This document shows positions 28,739 to 37,414 of a DNA stretch of 64,000 nt, piece after piece. The position numbers and the translations under genes were made by a program. The stretch is taken from NCBI RefSeq assembly GCF_021556435.1, contig NZ_JAKGCU010000008.1, forward strand, positions 116,386 to 180,385. Direction: 5' to 3'. Below the pieces are notes generated by a model. The model had not been told where the DNA came from. It searched no databases and saw only the letters and a list, made by a program, of their open reading frames with translations. The DNA comes from Gordonia tangerina. Its GTDB lineage: Bacteria > Actinomycetota > Actinomycetes > Mycobacteriales > Mycobacteriaceae. Numbering within the stretch: the stretch's first letter is position 1; every line of letters starts with the position of its first letter.

Positions 28739-30390
28739 TGTCCGAGCTGACCACGGCACCGGAGCTCGGCTCACCGGAACCACCGGGAGCGTCGCAGGCA
28801 TCGGGAGCGTCGGAGAAGCGCATCCTCGCCTTGTGGTGCCCGGACTGGCCTGCGACCGCGGCGGCGATCGCCGCGGATCTGCCGCCACATCACCCGGTCG
28901 CCGTCCTCCACGCCAATCGGGTGGTGGCCTGTTCGGCGCCGGCGCGGATGGCCGGGGTGCGGCGTGGCATGCGTAAGCGGCAGGCGCAGTCGGCCTGTCC
29001 GGAGATGACGGTGATGGCCGGCGACGACCACCGGGATGGTCGGGTGTTCGAGCCGGTGGTCGCGGTGGTGGCAGATCTGGTGCCCGTCGTCGAGGTGTTG
29101 CGGCCGGGGCTGCTGGTGGTGCCCGCGGGGAGGGCCGCCCGGTATTTCGGGGACGAGCACGTGCTGGTCGAGAAGCTGATCGATGCGGTGGCGGCGGGCG
29201 GGGTGGAGGTCCAGGGCGGGATCGCCGACGAGTTGTTCACCGCCGTGCTGGCTGCCCGTGGTGGGCATCATGTGCCGCCGGGCGGTGACGCTGCGTATCT
29301 GGCCGATCGACCTGTCGGCGACCTCGCGGTGGAGCCGAGCCTGAGCGATCCGGCTCGTGTCGAGCTGGTGGAACTGCTGCGCAGACTGGGGATCTCCACC
29401 ATCGGGGCCTTCGCGATGATGTCGGTCCGCGACGTCGCCACCCGGTTCGCCGCCGACGCGGTGGTGGCTCATCGGTTGGCCAACGCCGCACCCGGCAGGC
29501 CGCCTTCGGGACAGGTTGCCCCGGCCGACCTGATCATCGAGCACCGGTGTGATCCGCCGATCGACCGGGTGGACTCGGCTGCTTTTCTCGGGCGCCGACT
29601 GGCCGACGAACTGGCCGGACGTCTGGCGGCGGCGTCGGCGGCGTGTACGCGGCTCACCGTGGAAGCGGTCACCGAACGAGGGCAGCGCCATGCCCGGACC
29701 TGGCGGTGTGCGCAACCGCTGACACCGGAGGCCACCGCCGACCGAATCCGATGGCAACTCGAGGGGTGGCTGACCGGCGGGCGTCCCGGGGCCGACGACC
29801 GACCGGATTCCCCGGTGGCACTGCTGCGTCTCGAGCCCATCGAGGTGGTCGGTGCGGGTACGTTGCAATACTCGTTGAGCGGCAACGGTTTACCCGAGGA
29901 CCCGGAGATCGGTGAACGGGCCCGGCGCGCTCTTGTGCGGGTTCAGGGTCTGCTCGGCGGCGATGCCGTGCAGCTCCCCGTCACGAGCGGAGGCCGCGGC
30001 CCCGCGGACCAGATCACCCTGGTGGCGCTCGGCGAGGAGCGGCTACCGTCACGGGATCCGGCGGCACCATGGCCGGGTGGACTACCCCAACCGACCCCGG
30101 CGGTGCTGATGGCGACACCGATCCAGGTGTTGGACATGCTGGGCACCCCGGTGGAGGTCACCGGTCGGGGCGGTTTCTCCGCCGAGCCCACCACGATTCA
30201 GATGGCGTCGGACGGTCGGCGACGACGCAGCTGGGAACTGCGGTGGTGGGCCGGACCGTGGCCGAGCGGGCTCGACGACGATGACCCCACCGGGATGACC
30301 GCCCGAGCTCAGGTGCTGCTCGATGATTCGCGTGCCCTGCTCCTGCGCTATCGGGCGCGGAGCTGGGTGGTGGAGGGAGTGTATGAGTGA
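28738..30390 (+). CDS. imuB: Inactive Y-family polymerase ImuB (mutasome hub)
   Basis: 550-residue Y-family polymerase homologue. The first palm strand reads R-I-L-A-L-W-C-P-D-W-P rather than the D-M-D-A-F-F catalytic form, so metal-binding carboxylates are absent, as in other ImuB proteins. ImuB bridges DnaE2 and the beta clamp. In mycobacteria the clamp motif is Q-L-P-L-W-G. At the equivalent place before the A-L-V-R-V-Q-G-L-L-G helix, this protein has Q-Y-S-L-S-G (residues 377-382), a clearly weakened version. The C-terminal region is otherwise typical (G-R-G-P-A-D-Q and A-G-P-W-P). Confidence 0.94.
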   Translation: MSELTTAPELGSPEPPGASQASGASEKRILALWCPDWPATAAAIAADLPPHHPVAVLHANRVVACSAPARMAGVRRGMRKRQAQSACPEMTVMAGDDHRDGRVFEPVVAVVADLVPVVEVLRPGLLVVPAGRAARYFGDEHVLVEKLIDAVAAGGVEVQGGIADELFTAVLAARGGHHVPPGGDAAYLADRPVGDLAVEPSLSDPARVELVELLRRLGISTIGAFAMMSVRDVATRFAADAVVAHRLANAAPGRPPSGQVAPADLIIEHRCDPPIDRVDSAAFLGRRLADELAGRLAAASAACTRLTVEAVTERGQRHARTWRCAQPLTPEATADRIRWQLEGWLTGGRPGADDRPDSPVALLRLEPIEVVGAGTLQYSLSGNGLPEDPEIGERARRALVRVQGLLGGDAVQLPVTSGGRGPADQITLVALGEERLPSRDPAAPWPGGLPQPTPAVLMATPIQVLDMLGTPVEVTGRGGFSAEPTTIQMASDGRRRRSWELRWWAGPWPSGLDDDDPTGMTARAQVLLDDSRALLLRYRARSWVVEGVYE

Positions 30391-30395
30391 TGTGG

Positions 30396-31493
30396 TCAGC
30401 TGTTGGCGCCGCGGGCGATCACCGGCCATCGGTCCGCAGGCCCATCGGCCATCGGCACGACGAGTTCATCGACCAGATTGACTGCGGTACACACATGATT
30501 GGGCACCATGCGCACCGTCGTGCCGGGATCGGGAATCAACACTGCCGGGTGGTCGATCGGAAAGTCGATGACTGCGTGGTGTTCCGACAGCGAGGTGACG
30601 ACAGCCGTCGGGGCTTCGAGGAGGCGACCGAACCCCGACGTCCAGGCGGGTCGGTCCGCGCCCACGATCTTGCTGCCCGCATCGATGACGATCCGGGTAC
30701 CGCTGCGGTGTACCACGGTGGCGATCGCCGTCAGCGCGACATCGTCGGCGGTGCACGACCCGAGCTCGAGCTGCTGTGCATCGTTGAACGGGTAGACCCC
30801 GGGACGGATCTCGGTGAGCACCTCGGCGCTCGCGAAGCCGATCGTCGGGGTGGAGCCGCCGCTGCGCACCACCGGGTCGATCCCGTTGTCGCGCAGTGAT
30901 CGGGCTGCCTGCGTCAGGGCCTCGAACTCGTCGTCGGCGGCGCGTCGACGGGCCGGGCCGGGGCCGTAGCCGTGGCCGGGGAAGGTGAACACGCCGACGA
31001 CGTGCAGCCCGAGGTCGTCGGCAGCGCGGGCAAGGGCTCCGGCTTTGTCGGCGACAACTCCGGTCCGGTGCTGACCGGAGTCGACCTCCACGACCACCTC
31101 CACCGGGACATCCGTCAACACGGCAGCGAGTTGTCGTGCACCGGCCACCGAGTCGATCGCCAGGCGCAGCCGGGTTCGGCGGGCGAGTGAACGCAGCCGT
31201 GCACCCTTGTGCTCGGTGACCCACAAGGGGTAGGCGATGAACAGGTCGGAGACCGTCGGCGCCAGAGCGTCGGCGAAGGCTTCCGCCTCGCCGATCGTCG
31301 CCACCGTCAGGCCCACTGCGCCGGAATCGATTTGGCGTCGGGCGAGCTGTGCACACTTGTGGGTCTTGGCATGGGGCCGAAGGTCGATGCCGAGCTCGCG
31401 TGCGCGATCGGCGACCGCGGTGAGGTTGCGGTCCAGGCGAGCGAGGTCGACCGACAGGAAGGGCGTGTCGTCGGCCATCGACTCATCTGTCAT
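30396..31493 (-). CDS. PLP fold-type III D-amino-acid enzyme (D-serine deaminase / D-threonine aldolase-like)
   Basis: 365-residue alanine-racemase-fold enzyme of the DSD1/D-threonine-aldolase family. The PLP lysine is in R-P-H-A-K-T-H-K (about residue 44). V-E-V-D-S-G-Q-H-R-T-G and F-P-G-H-G-Y are family elements, and the C-terminal H-x-C of the zinc site appears as N-H-V-C-T (about residue 340). Likely reaction: dehydration of D-serine or retro-aldol cleavage of D-3-hydroxy amino acids. The exact substrate is unknown. Its start overlaps the stop of the acyl-CoA reductase by four bases, so the two are co-translated, and it converges on imuB with a five-base gap. Confidence 0.85.
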   Translation of the reverse strand: MTDESMADDTPFLSVDLARLDRNLTAVADRARELGIDLRPHAKTHKCAQLARRQIDSGAVGLTVATIGEAEAFADALAPTVSDLFIAYPLWVTEHKGARLRSLARRTRLRLAIDSVAGARQLAAVLTDVPVEVVVEVDSGQHRTGVVADKAGALARAADDLGLHVVGVFTFPGHGYGPGPARRRAADDEFEALTQAARSLRDNGIDPVVRSGGSTPTIGFASAEVLTEIRPGVYPFNDAQQLELGSCTADDVALTAIATVVHRSGTRIVIDAGSKIVGADRPAWTSGFGRLLEAPTAVVTSLSEHHAVIDFPIDHPAVLIPDPGTTVRMVPNHVCTAVNLVDELVVPMADGPADRWPVIARGANS

Positions 31494-33427
31494 GGACGAC
31501 GATCGTAGCCGGTGGCCTGTCCGAGTGCGGCGGCCGATTCGCCGAACAGCAGGTATTCCTGGTGCAGGAGCCGCGCGGTCAGACCCGGAGCGATCCGATG
31601 CCCGAACTCGGCCAGTGACCCCATCGCGGAGTTGATCCGGCGCGGGCGGTCGACGATGCCATGCAGCACCCGCGACGCCGCTTTGTCCACGCCCCAGACG
31701 CCGGCCTGGTCCTCATAGGCCTCGGTCGGAGCGATCATGCGGGTGCGGACCAGTGGTAGCCGGACATTGGTGAATGTCACGTGATCGGACAGGGTCTCGA
31801 CCCCGACGACGTCACTGAAGGCCTCCAGCGCCGCTTTCGACGCCGCATACGCACCGAACCGAGCCGTTCTGGACTGCACCGCGATGGAGGTCACGTTCAC
31901 GATATGGCCGGATTGCCGGGCCACCATATGTGGTAGCAGCGCGAGGATCAGGTTGACCGCACCGAAGTAGTTGACCGCCATGACCCGCTGGTAGTCGTGC
32001 ATCCGATCGGTGGCGTTGATGGTGGCCCGGCGGATGGAGCGACCCGCGTTGTTCACCAGCACGTCCACGTGATCATGTTCGGCGAGAACTCTTTTGACCA
32101 TGCCGGTGACGGATTCGGTGTCGGTGACGTCGCATTGATAGGCGCTCACGCGGCCGGGAGGCACCCCGTCCTTGCTAGGGGTCGCGGAGAGTTCGGACAC
32201 GGCCGCATCGAGTCCCGCCGGATCTCGTGCCACGATCATCACGTTCGCGCCGCGGGCCAGACACATCCTGGCCGCAGCCTTGCCGATTCCCGCCGAGCCG
32301 CCGGTGATCAGGATGTTCTTGCCGACCAGTGGCCCGCGTGGATCCTGCCGCCGATGTCGTGCGGGGTCGAGGTGTTCGGCCCAGTAGGACCACAGCCGTG
32401 GCCCGTACTCCTCGAGGTCGGGCAGCGTGATGCCGAGACCGTGCAGAACGGTGGCAGTGGCGTCCGCACGGAAGTCCGCGGTCAGTGCGACGGTGTCCAG
32501 CAGCGCCGGCGGGACACCCTGCTGGGTGGCCAGTAGATCGCGGCCGACCCGCAGCGGACCGGTTCCCGCCAACCGCAGCATCGGTTCGACGATGGCGTTC
32601 GGCACCACGGTGTGCCCGCGCGGTCCGTCGAATCCCGGTGCGATCGCGTTGTACATGTCGGTGATCGTCCGTCGCCGTGGGTCGGCGAGGTGATGGACGA
32701 GGCCGCTGTGTTCCGGATCGAGCGCGCACAGCGCGACGAGCGAGGCGACCACATAGTCGACCGGGACGATGTTGGTGTTTCCCAGATCGGGCATCGGCAG
32801 TGGCAGCGACGAGGGCAGCGCGCCGAGCAGTTGCAGGTGGCCGAAGAAGTAGTAGGGTCCGTCGACCTTGTCCATCTCACCGGTACGGGAGTCGCCGACC
32901 ACTACCGACGGACGATAGATGCGCCAGCGCAACCCTTCTCGGTTGCGAACCAGACGCTCGGCCTCGAACTTGGTGCGGTGATACGGCGTGGGGAACCCCT
33001 GACCGGTGTCGAAGTCGTCCTCGGTGTAGGTGCCGCGATGATCGCCGGCCACCGCGATAGACGAGACATGGTGCAGAAGCGCGTCGGCGGCCATCGCGAA
33101 GTCGGCCACGCGTGCGGTGCCCTCGACGTTGGCGGTGTGCTGCACATCGGCGTCCGCGGTCATGTCGTAGATGGCCGCGAGATGGATGACGTGATCGATG
33201 TCGGGCAGTTCGTCGGCGTCGAGGCCGAGTCCGGCAGCAGTGAGATCGCCGACCACCGGCAGGACGCGTCCCGTGCTGTCGGCGGAGGCCAGGAATTCGC
33301 TGAACCGCGACAGCGTGGCGCCCCGTACCAGCGCGATGATCCGTGTGTCGGACTCGACGGCCAGGAGGCGTTCGATGACCCGACGGCCGATGAAGCCGGA
33401 ACCGCCGGTGATGAAGTAGGTCGTCAT
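31490..33427 (-). CDS. Two-domain fatty acyl-CoA reductase (AcrA1/Rv3391-like)
   Basis: 645-residue fusion of two Rossmann reductase domains. The N-terminal extended SDR domain (about 1-350) has the dinucleotide motif T-G-G-S-G-F-I-G at residues 7-14 and Y-H-R-T-K near 149. The C-terminal classical SDR domain (about 364-645) has T-G-G-S-A-G-I-G near 373, N-N-A-G and Y-A-A-S-K near 526. This architecture is that of bacterial fatty acyl-CoA reductases, which make fatty aldehydes or alcohols for wax esters. The mycobacterial counterpart also lies near imuB. The start has little Shine-Dalgarno support. Confidence 0.88.
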   Translation of the reverse strand: MTTYFITGGSGFIGRRVIERLLAVESDTRIIALVRGATLSRFSEFLASADSTGRVLPVVGDLTAAGLGLDADELPDIDHVIHLAAIYDMTADADVQHTANVEGTARVADFAMAADALLHHVSSIAVAGDHRGTYTEDDFDTGQGFPTPYHRTKFEAERLVRNREGLRWRIYRPSVVVGDSRTGEMDKVDGPYYFFGHLQLLGALPSSLPLPMPDLGNTNIVPVDYVVASLVALCALDPEHSGLVHHLADPRRRTITDMYNAIAPGFDGPRGHTVVPNAIVEPMLRLAGTGPLRVGRDLLATQQGVPPALLDTVALTADFRADATATVLHGLGITLPDLEEYGPRLWSYWAEHLDPARHRRQDPRGPLVGKNILITGGSAGIGKAAARMCLARGANVMIVARDPAGLDAAVSELSATPSKDGVPPGRVSAYQCDVTDTESVTGMVKRVLAEHDHVDVLVNNAGRSIRRATINATDRMHDYQRVMAVNYFGAVNLILALLPHMVARQSGHIVNVTSIAVQSRTARFGAYAASKAALEAFSDVVGVETLSDHVTFTNVRLPLVRTRMIAPTEAYEDQAGVWGVDKAASRVLHGIVDRPRRINSAMGSLAEFGHRIAPGLTARLLHQEYLLFGESAAALGQATGYDRRP

Positions 33428-33470
33428 GGGTATGGATCCGATCTCGAGGGGATACTGGACCAGGCGATGA

Positions 33471-33492
33471 GTTCTTACTTCACGGTAAGAAC
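33471..33492. promoter_or_regulatory. 22-bp inverted repeat between reductase and GNAT genes
   Basis: GTTCTTAC, six bases, GTAAGAAC forms perfect eight-base arms. It lies 44 bases upstream of the reductase start and 16 bases upstream of the GNAT start, in the divergent gap. The geometry suits a TetR- or GntR-type dimeric repressor, but no such regulator is encoded nearby. Confidence 0.7.
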
Positions 33493-33508
33493 GCTGTTGA
33501 TAGACAGG

Positions 33509-34060
33509 GTGACACTTACATTGACGAATGGCAACATCGGTGAACACGCATGTCGGCCCGAGGTCGACGCCGATCGTCGCGGCATCGACGACCTGGTGGC
33601 CGCGGCGTTCGGCCGTCGGGCGGAAGCGGATCTGGTCAGCGCGCTGAGGCGCGACCGCGCCGCCTGGATTCCGCAGCTGTCGTTCGTGGCCGTCGACGAC
33701 GCAGACTGCGTCGCGGCGTACGCGCTGTTGACGCGCTGCCGGGTGGGCGACCGGGCGGCGCTGGCGCTGGCGCCGTGCGCGGTGTGGCCGTCGATGCAGA
33801 ACTCCGGACTCGGGACACTGGTCACGCGAGCTGCGCTCGACGCCGCACGTGGGCGGGTCGAGGCCGGCGCCGAGGAGAACCTCGTCGTGGTCCTCGGGCA
33901 TCCGGGGTTCTATCCGCGATTCGGATTCCGGCGCGCGTCGGAGGTCGGCGTCGCCGCGCCGTTCGAGGTCCCCGACGAGGCGCTGATGTTTCTGGCTCTC
34001 GACCCGACCCGTTCGACGCCCGCGGGGATGATCGACTATCCGCCTGCCTTCGGGGTGTGA
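33509..34060 (+). CDS. GNAT N-acetyltransferase (YhbS-like)
   Basis: 183-residue acetyltransferase. An acetyl-CoA loop-like segment reads S-G-L-G-T-L-V-T-R-A-A-L-D-A-A-R around residue 98. The typical YhbS motif V-V-L-G-H-P-G-F-Y-P-R-F-G-F follows near residue 130, and the C-terminus is proline-rich. The start is uncertain: the reading frame is open far upstream through the antisense of the reductase gene. GTG 33509 is chosen because it lies just after the inverted repeat and gives a family-like length. The substrate is unknown. It ends 16 bases before LexA box 3. Confidence 0.75.
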   Translation: MTLTLTNGNIGEHACRPEVDADRRGIDDLVAAAFGRRAEADLVSALRRDRAAWIPQLSFVAVDDADCVAAYALLTRCRVGDRAALALAPCAVWPSMQNSGLGTLVTRAALDAARGRVEAGAEENLVVVLGHPGFYPRFGFRRASEVGVAAPFEVPDEALMFLALDPTRSTPAGMIDYPPAFGV

Positions 34061-34076
34061 GCTCGCGCTTGATTCA

Positions 34077-34098
34077 TCGAACGCATGTTCGATAAACT
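34077..34098 (+). promoter_or_regulatory. LexA (SOS) box 3 and -10 element of dnaE2
   Basis: TCGAACGCATGTTCGA (34077-34092) is a perfect match to TCGAAC-N4-GTTCGA. It abuts a -10 element TAAACT (34093-34098) that ends six bases before the dnaE2 GTG, so LexA would cover the -35/-10 spacer and the mRNA should be leaderless. Confidence 0.92.
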
Positions 34099-34104
34099 TC
34101 CTCG

Positions 34105-37100
34105 GTGGGTTGGGATCAAGGACCGCCGACATGGTCGGAGATGGAGCGGGTGCTCTCCGGTCGTGCGCCGGACGGACGACGTCCGGGCGAGGCCTTCGGT
34201 CCCGGTGACAACGCCGGTGACGGCAACGACAGTCCGGCGTGGTCGCGCAAGCGGGGGGCCTACCGCGCCGACGGGGTCGAACGGGGCCGATCGTCGGTGC
34301 CATTCGCCGAACTGCATGCGCACAGCGCCTACAGCTTCCTCGATGGTGCCTCGATGCCCGAGGAGATGGTGGAGGAGGCGCAACGTCTCGGCCTGTCCGC
34401 ACTGGCCCTGACCGATCACGACGGTTTCTACGGGATCGTGCGATTCGCCGAGGCGGCACGCGAATTCGAGCTGCCCACGGTGTTCGGTGCCGAACTCTCC
34501 CTGGAACCCGACGCCGCGCGGACCGGCGTCCCCGATCCGCCGGGTGAGCATCTGCTGGTACTCGCCCGTGACAGCGAAGGATATCGGCGGCTGTCGCGGA
34601 CCATCGCCGACGCGCACATGCGTGCGGGGGAGAAGGGGTTGCTGCGCTATGACTCCGATGCCCTGCCGGACATGGCAGGTGGACACTGGTTGATCCTCAC
34701 CGGATGCCGGAAAGGGGCGGTGCGCCGCGCGTTGGACCGGGGTGGTCCGCAGGCGGCGCGAGATGCGCTGGCCGGGCTGGTGCAGCGGTACGGGGTCGAT
34801 GACGTCGTCGTGGAACTCACCGCGCAGGGGTTGCCCGACGACGATGAACGCAACGCGGTCCTGGCCGGGTTGGCCGGCGAGTTCGGGCTGGCGACGGTGG
34901 CGACCACCGGTGCGCATTTCGCCGGTCCGCGGCGACGTCGACTGGCCACGGCCGTTGCCGCGGTCCGTGCCCGCACCGATATCGAGACCATCGACGGCTG
35001 GCTGCCGGGGGTGGGCGGAGCACATCTGCGCAGCGGCGACGAGATGGCCCGGTTGCTGCCGGGCCACCCGGAGGCCATCGACAACGCGGTCGGTCTGGCG
35101 ACCGACTGCGCGTTCCGGCTCGGTCTGATCGCGCCGCAGCTACCGCCGTTCGATGTACCCGCCGGGCACACCGAGAACAGCTGGTTGCGGGAGAAGGCGA
35201 TGGCCGGGGCGTTGCGTCGCTACGGCCCGCCGAGTGCTCATCCGCAGGCTTACCGGCAGATCGAGCACGAACTCGCCATCATCGAGACCCTCACCTTCCC
35301 GGGTTATTTCCTGGTGGTCGCCGACATCGTCGATTTCTGCAAGGCCAACGACATCCTGTGTCAGGGCCGTGGCAGCGCGGCGAACTCCGCGGTCTGCTAT
35401 GCCCTCGGGATCACCAATGTCGATCCGGTGGCCAACAAGTTGCTGTTCGAGCGGTTTCTCGCGCCGGAGCGGGACGGTCCGCCGGATATCGACGTGGACA
35501 TCGAATCCGACCGCCGCGAAGAGGCGATCCAGTACGTCTACCGTCGATACGGTCGCGACTACAGCGCGCAGGTCGCCAACGTCATCACCTATCGCGGTAA
35601 GTCCGCGGTTCGCGACATGTCGCGGGCACTGGGATATGCGACCGGCCAGCAGGACGCCTGGAGTCGCGCGCCCGACGAGGCGCCTGCCGACGTCACCCGA
35701 CTCGCCGGTGAGATCCTGGGTATGCCAAGACATCTGGGTATCCACTCGGGTGGGATGGTGATCTGTGACCGGCCGATCGCCGACGTGTGTCCCACGGAGT
35801 GGGCGCGGATGGCCGACCGCAGTGTCCTGCAGTGGGACAAGGACGACTGCGCCGCGATCGGACTGGTGAAGTTCGACCTGCTCGGTCTGGGGATGCTCTC
35901 GGCGTTGCACTACGCGATCGATCTGGTGGCCGAGCACAAAGGGATCGAGGTCGATCTCGCCACACTCGATCTCACCGAACCCGAGGTGTACGAGATGCTC
36001 TGTCGCGCAGATTCGGTCGGCGTCTTCCAGGTGGAGTCGCGTGCCCAGATGGCGACCCTGCCGCGGCTGCGACCGCGTACCTTCTACGACCTGGTGGTGG
36101 AGGTCGCGCTGATCCGTCCCGGTCCCATCCAGGGTGGGTCGGTGCATCCCTACATCCGGCGCCGCAACGGTGCCGAGGAACCCACCGTCGAACATCCGTC
36201 GATGCGTAAGGCACTCGACCGGACCCTGGGGGTGCCGTTGTTCCAGGAGCAGCTGATGCAGTTGGCGGTCGATGTGGCCGGATTCGACGCGTCGGAGGCC
36301 GACCAGTTGCGGCGTGCGATGGGGTCCAAGCGCTCACCGGAACGGATGGAGCGGCTGCGCCGGCGGTTCTACGCCGGGATGCAGGAACTGCACGGGATCA
36401 CCGGGGAGATGGCCGACCGCATCTTCGAGAAGATGGCGGCATTCGCGAATTTCGGTTTCCCGGAGAGTCATTCGCAGAGCTTTGCGTCGCTGGTGTTCTA
36501 TTCGTCGTGGTTCAAGCTGCACCATCCGGCCGCGTTCTGCGCGGCGCTGCTACGGGCGCAGCCGATGGGTTTCTACTCGCCGCAATCGCTGGTCGCCGAT
36601 GCCCGGCGTCACGGTGTGCGGGTTCATCGACCCGACATGAACAGGTCGTTGGCGCATGCGACCCTGGAGAACGCGGGCCTCGAGGTCCGTCTGGGTCTGG
36701 GTGGAGTGCGTGGCGTCGGTGCCGACGTTGCCGACCGGATCGTCGAATGTCGCACTCGAGAAGGGGATTTCGCCGACATCGCGGATGTTTCCCGGCGGGC
36801 CGGTCTGACGGTCGCGCAACTCGAGGGGCTCGCCGGTGCAGATGCGTTCGGCTGTTTCGGGATGAGTCGGCGGCAAGCGCTCTGGGAGGCCGGGGCGGCC
36901 GCGACGGTCCGCTCGGATCAACTGCCACTCGAGGCGGCTGCCCCCACGCCGACGCTTCCGGGGCTTTCGGATGTGGAACTCGCGGCCACCGACGCGTGGG
37001 CCACCGGGATCACCCCGACGTCGTATCCGACCCAGTTCCTGCGGCCGCGGTTGGCGGCGATGGGCGTGATCCCCGCGGATGGTCTTTTGACGGTCGCCGA

Positions 37101-37377
37101 CGGTTCGCGCGTCCTGGTGGCCGGTGCGGTGACTCATCGACAGCGTCCGGCCACCGCGTCCGGCGTGACGTTCATCAACCTGGAGGACGAAACCGGAATG
37201 GTCAATGTGGTGTGCTCGGTCGGGCTGTGGACGCGGCACCGGAATCTGGCACACTCGGCCTCGGCGTTGCTGATCCGGGGCACCGTGCAGAATGCCGAGG
37301 GGGCGGTGACGGTGGTGGCAGAGCGTTTGCAGCGCTTGGATCTTCGAGTGGGAACACGTTCGCGTGACTGGCACTGA
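34105..37377 (+). CDS. dnaE2: Error-prone DNA polymerase DnaE2
   Basis: 1090-residue C-family polymerase, the catalytic subunit of SOS mutagenesis together with ImuA' and ImuB. It has an N-terminal PHP domain (E-L-H-A-H-S-A-Y-S near residue 68, A-L-T-D-H-D-G). The polymerase core has catalytic Asp461 and Asp463 in P-D-I-D-V-D and the G-R-G-S-A-A-N-S motif. It continues with helix-hairpin-helix, OB-fold (near 1000-1060) and R-S-R-D-W-H at the C-terminus. GTG 34105 gives the mycobacterial-type N-terminus M-G-W-x-x-G-P-P and lies at the predicted transcription start, with no Shine-Dalgarno sequence. Confidence 0.97.
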   Translation: MGWDQGPPTWSEMERVLSGRAPDGRRPGEAFGPGDNAGDGNDSPAWSRKRGAYRADGVERGRSSVPFAELHAHSAYSFLDGASMPEEMVEEAQRLGLSALALTDHDGFYGIVRFAEAAREFELPTVFGAELSLEPDAARTGVPDPPGEHLLVLARDSEGYRRLSRTIADAHMRAGEKGLLRYDSDALPDMAGGHWLILTGCRKGAVRRALDRGGPQAARDALAGLVQRYGVDDVVVELTAQGLPDDDERNAVLAGLAGEFGLATVATTGAHFAGPRRRRLATAVAAVRARTDIETIDGWLPGVGGAHLRSGDEMARLLPGHPEAIDNAVGLATDCAFRLGLIAPQLPPFDVPAGHTENSWLREKAMAGALRRYGPPSAHPQAYRQIEHELAIIETLTFPGYFLVVADIVDFCKANDILCQGRGSAANSAVCYALGITNVDPVANKLLFERFLAPERDGPPDIDVDIESDRREEAIQYVYRRYGRDYSAQVANVITYRGKSAVRDMSRALGYATGQQDAWSRAPDEAPADVTRLAGEILGMPRHLGIHSGGMVICDRPIADVCPTEWARMADRSVLQWDKDDCAAIGLVKFDLLGLGMLSALHYAIDLVAEHKGIEVDLATLDLTEPEVYEMLCRADSVGVFQVESRAQMATLPRLRPRTFYDLVVEVALIRPGPIQGGSVHPYIRRRNGAEEPTVEHPSMRKALDRTLGVPLFQEQLMQLAVDVAGFDASEADQLRRAMGSKRSPERMERLRRRFYAGMQELHGITGEMADRIFEKMAAFANFGFPESHSQSFASLVFYSSWFKLHHPAAFCAALLRAQPMGFYSPQSLVADARRHGVRVHRPDMNRSLAHATLENAGLEVRLGLGGVRGVGADVADRIVECRTREGDFADIADVSRRAGLTVAQLEGLAGADAFGCFGMSRRQALWEAGAAATVRSDQLPLEAAAPTPTLPGLSDVELAATDAWATGITPTSYPTQFLRPRLAAMGVIPADGLLTVADGSRVLVAGAVTHRQRPATASGVTFINLEDETGMVNVVCSVGLWTRHRNLAHSASALLIRGTVQNAEGAVTVVAERLQRLDLRVGTRSRDWH

Positions 37378-37414
37378 CACATACTGGCCCGAGGATGGAA
37401 GTAGGGAAACCGTC

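Noticed and set aside
32612..33508. Upstream extension of the GNAT frame
   Set aside because: Antisense of the reductase gene, with no family similarity before residue 33509-equivalent.
33428..34459. Long N-terminal extension of the acyl-CoA reductase frame
   Set aside because: The extension is antisense to the GNAT gene and the dnaE2 start and is Arg/Pro-rich; the Rossmann motif requires the start at 33427.
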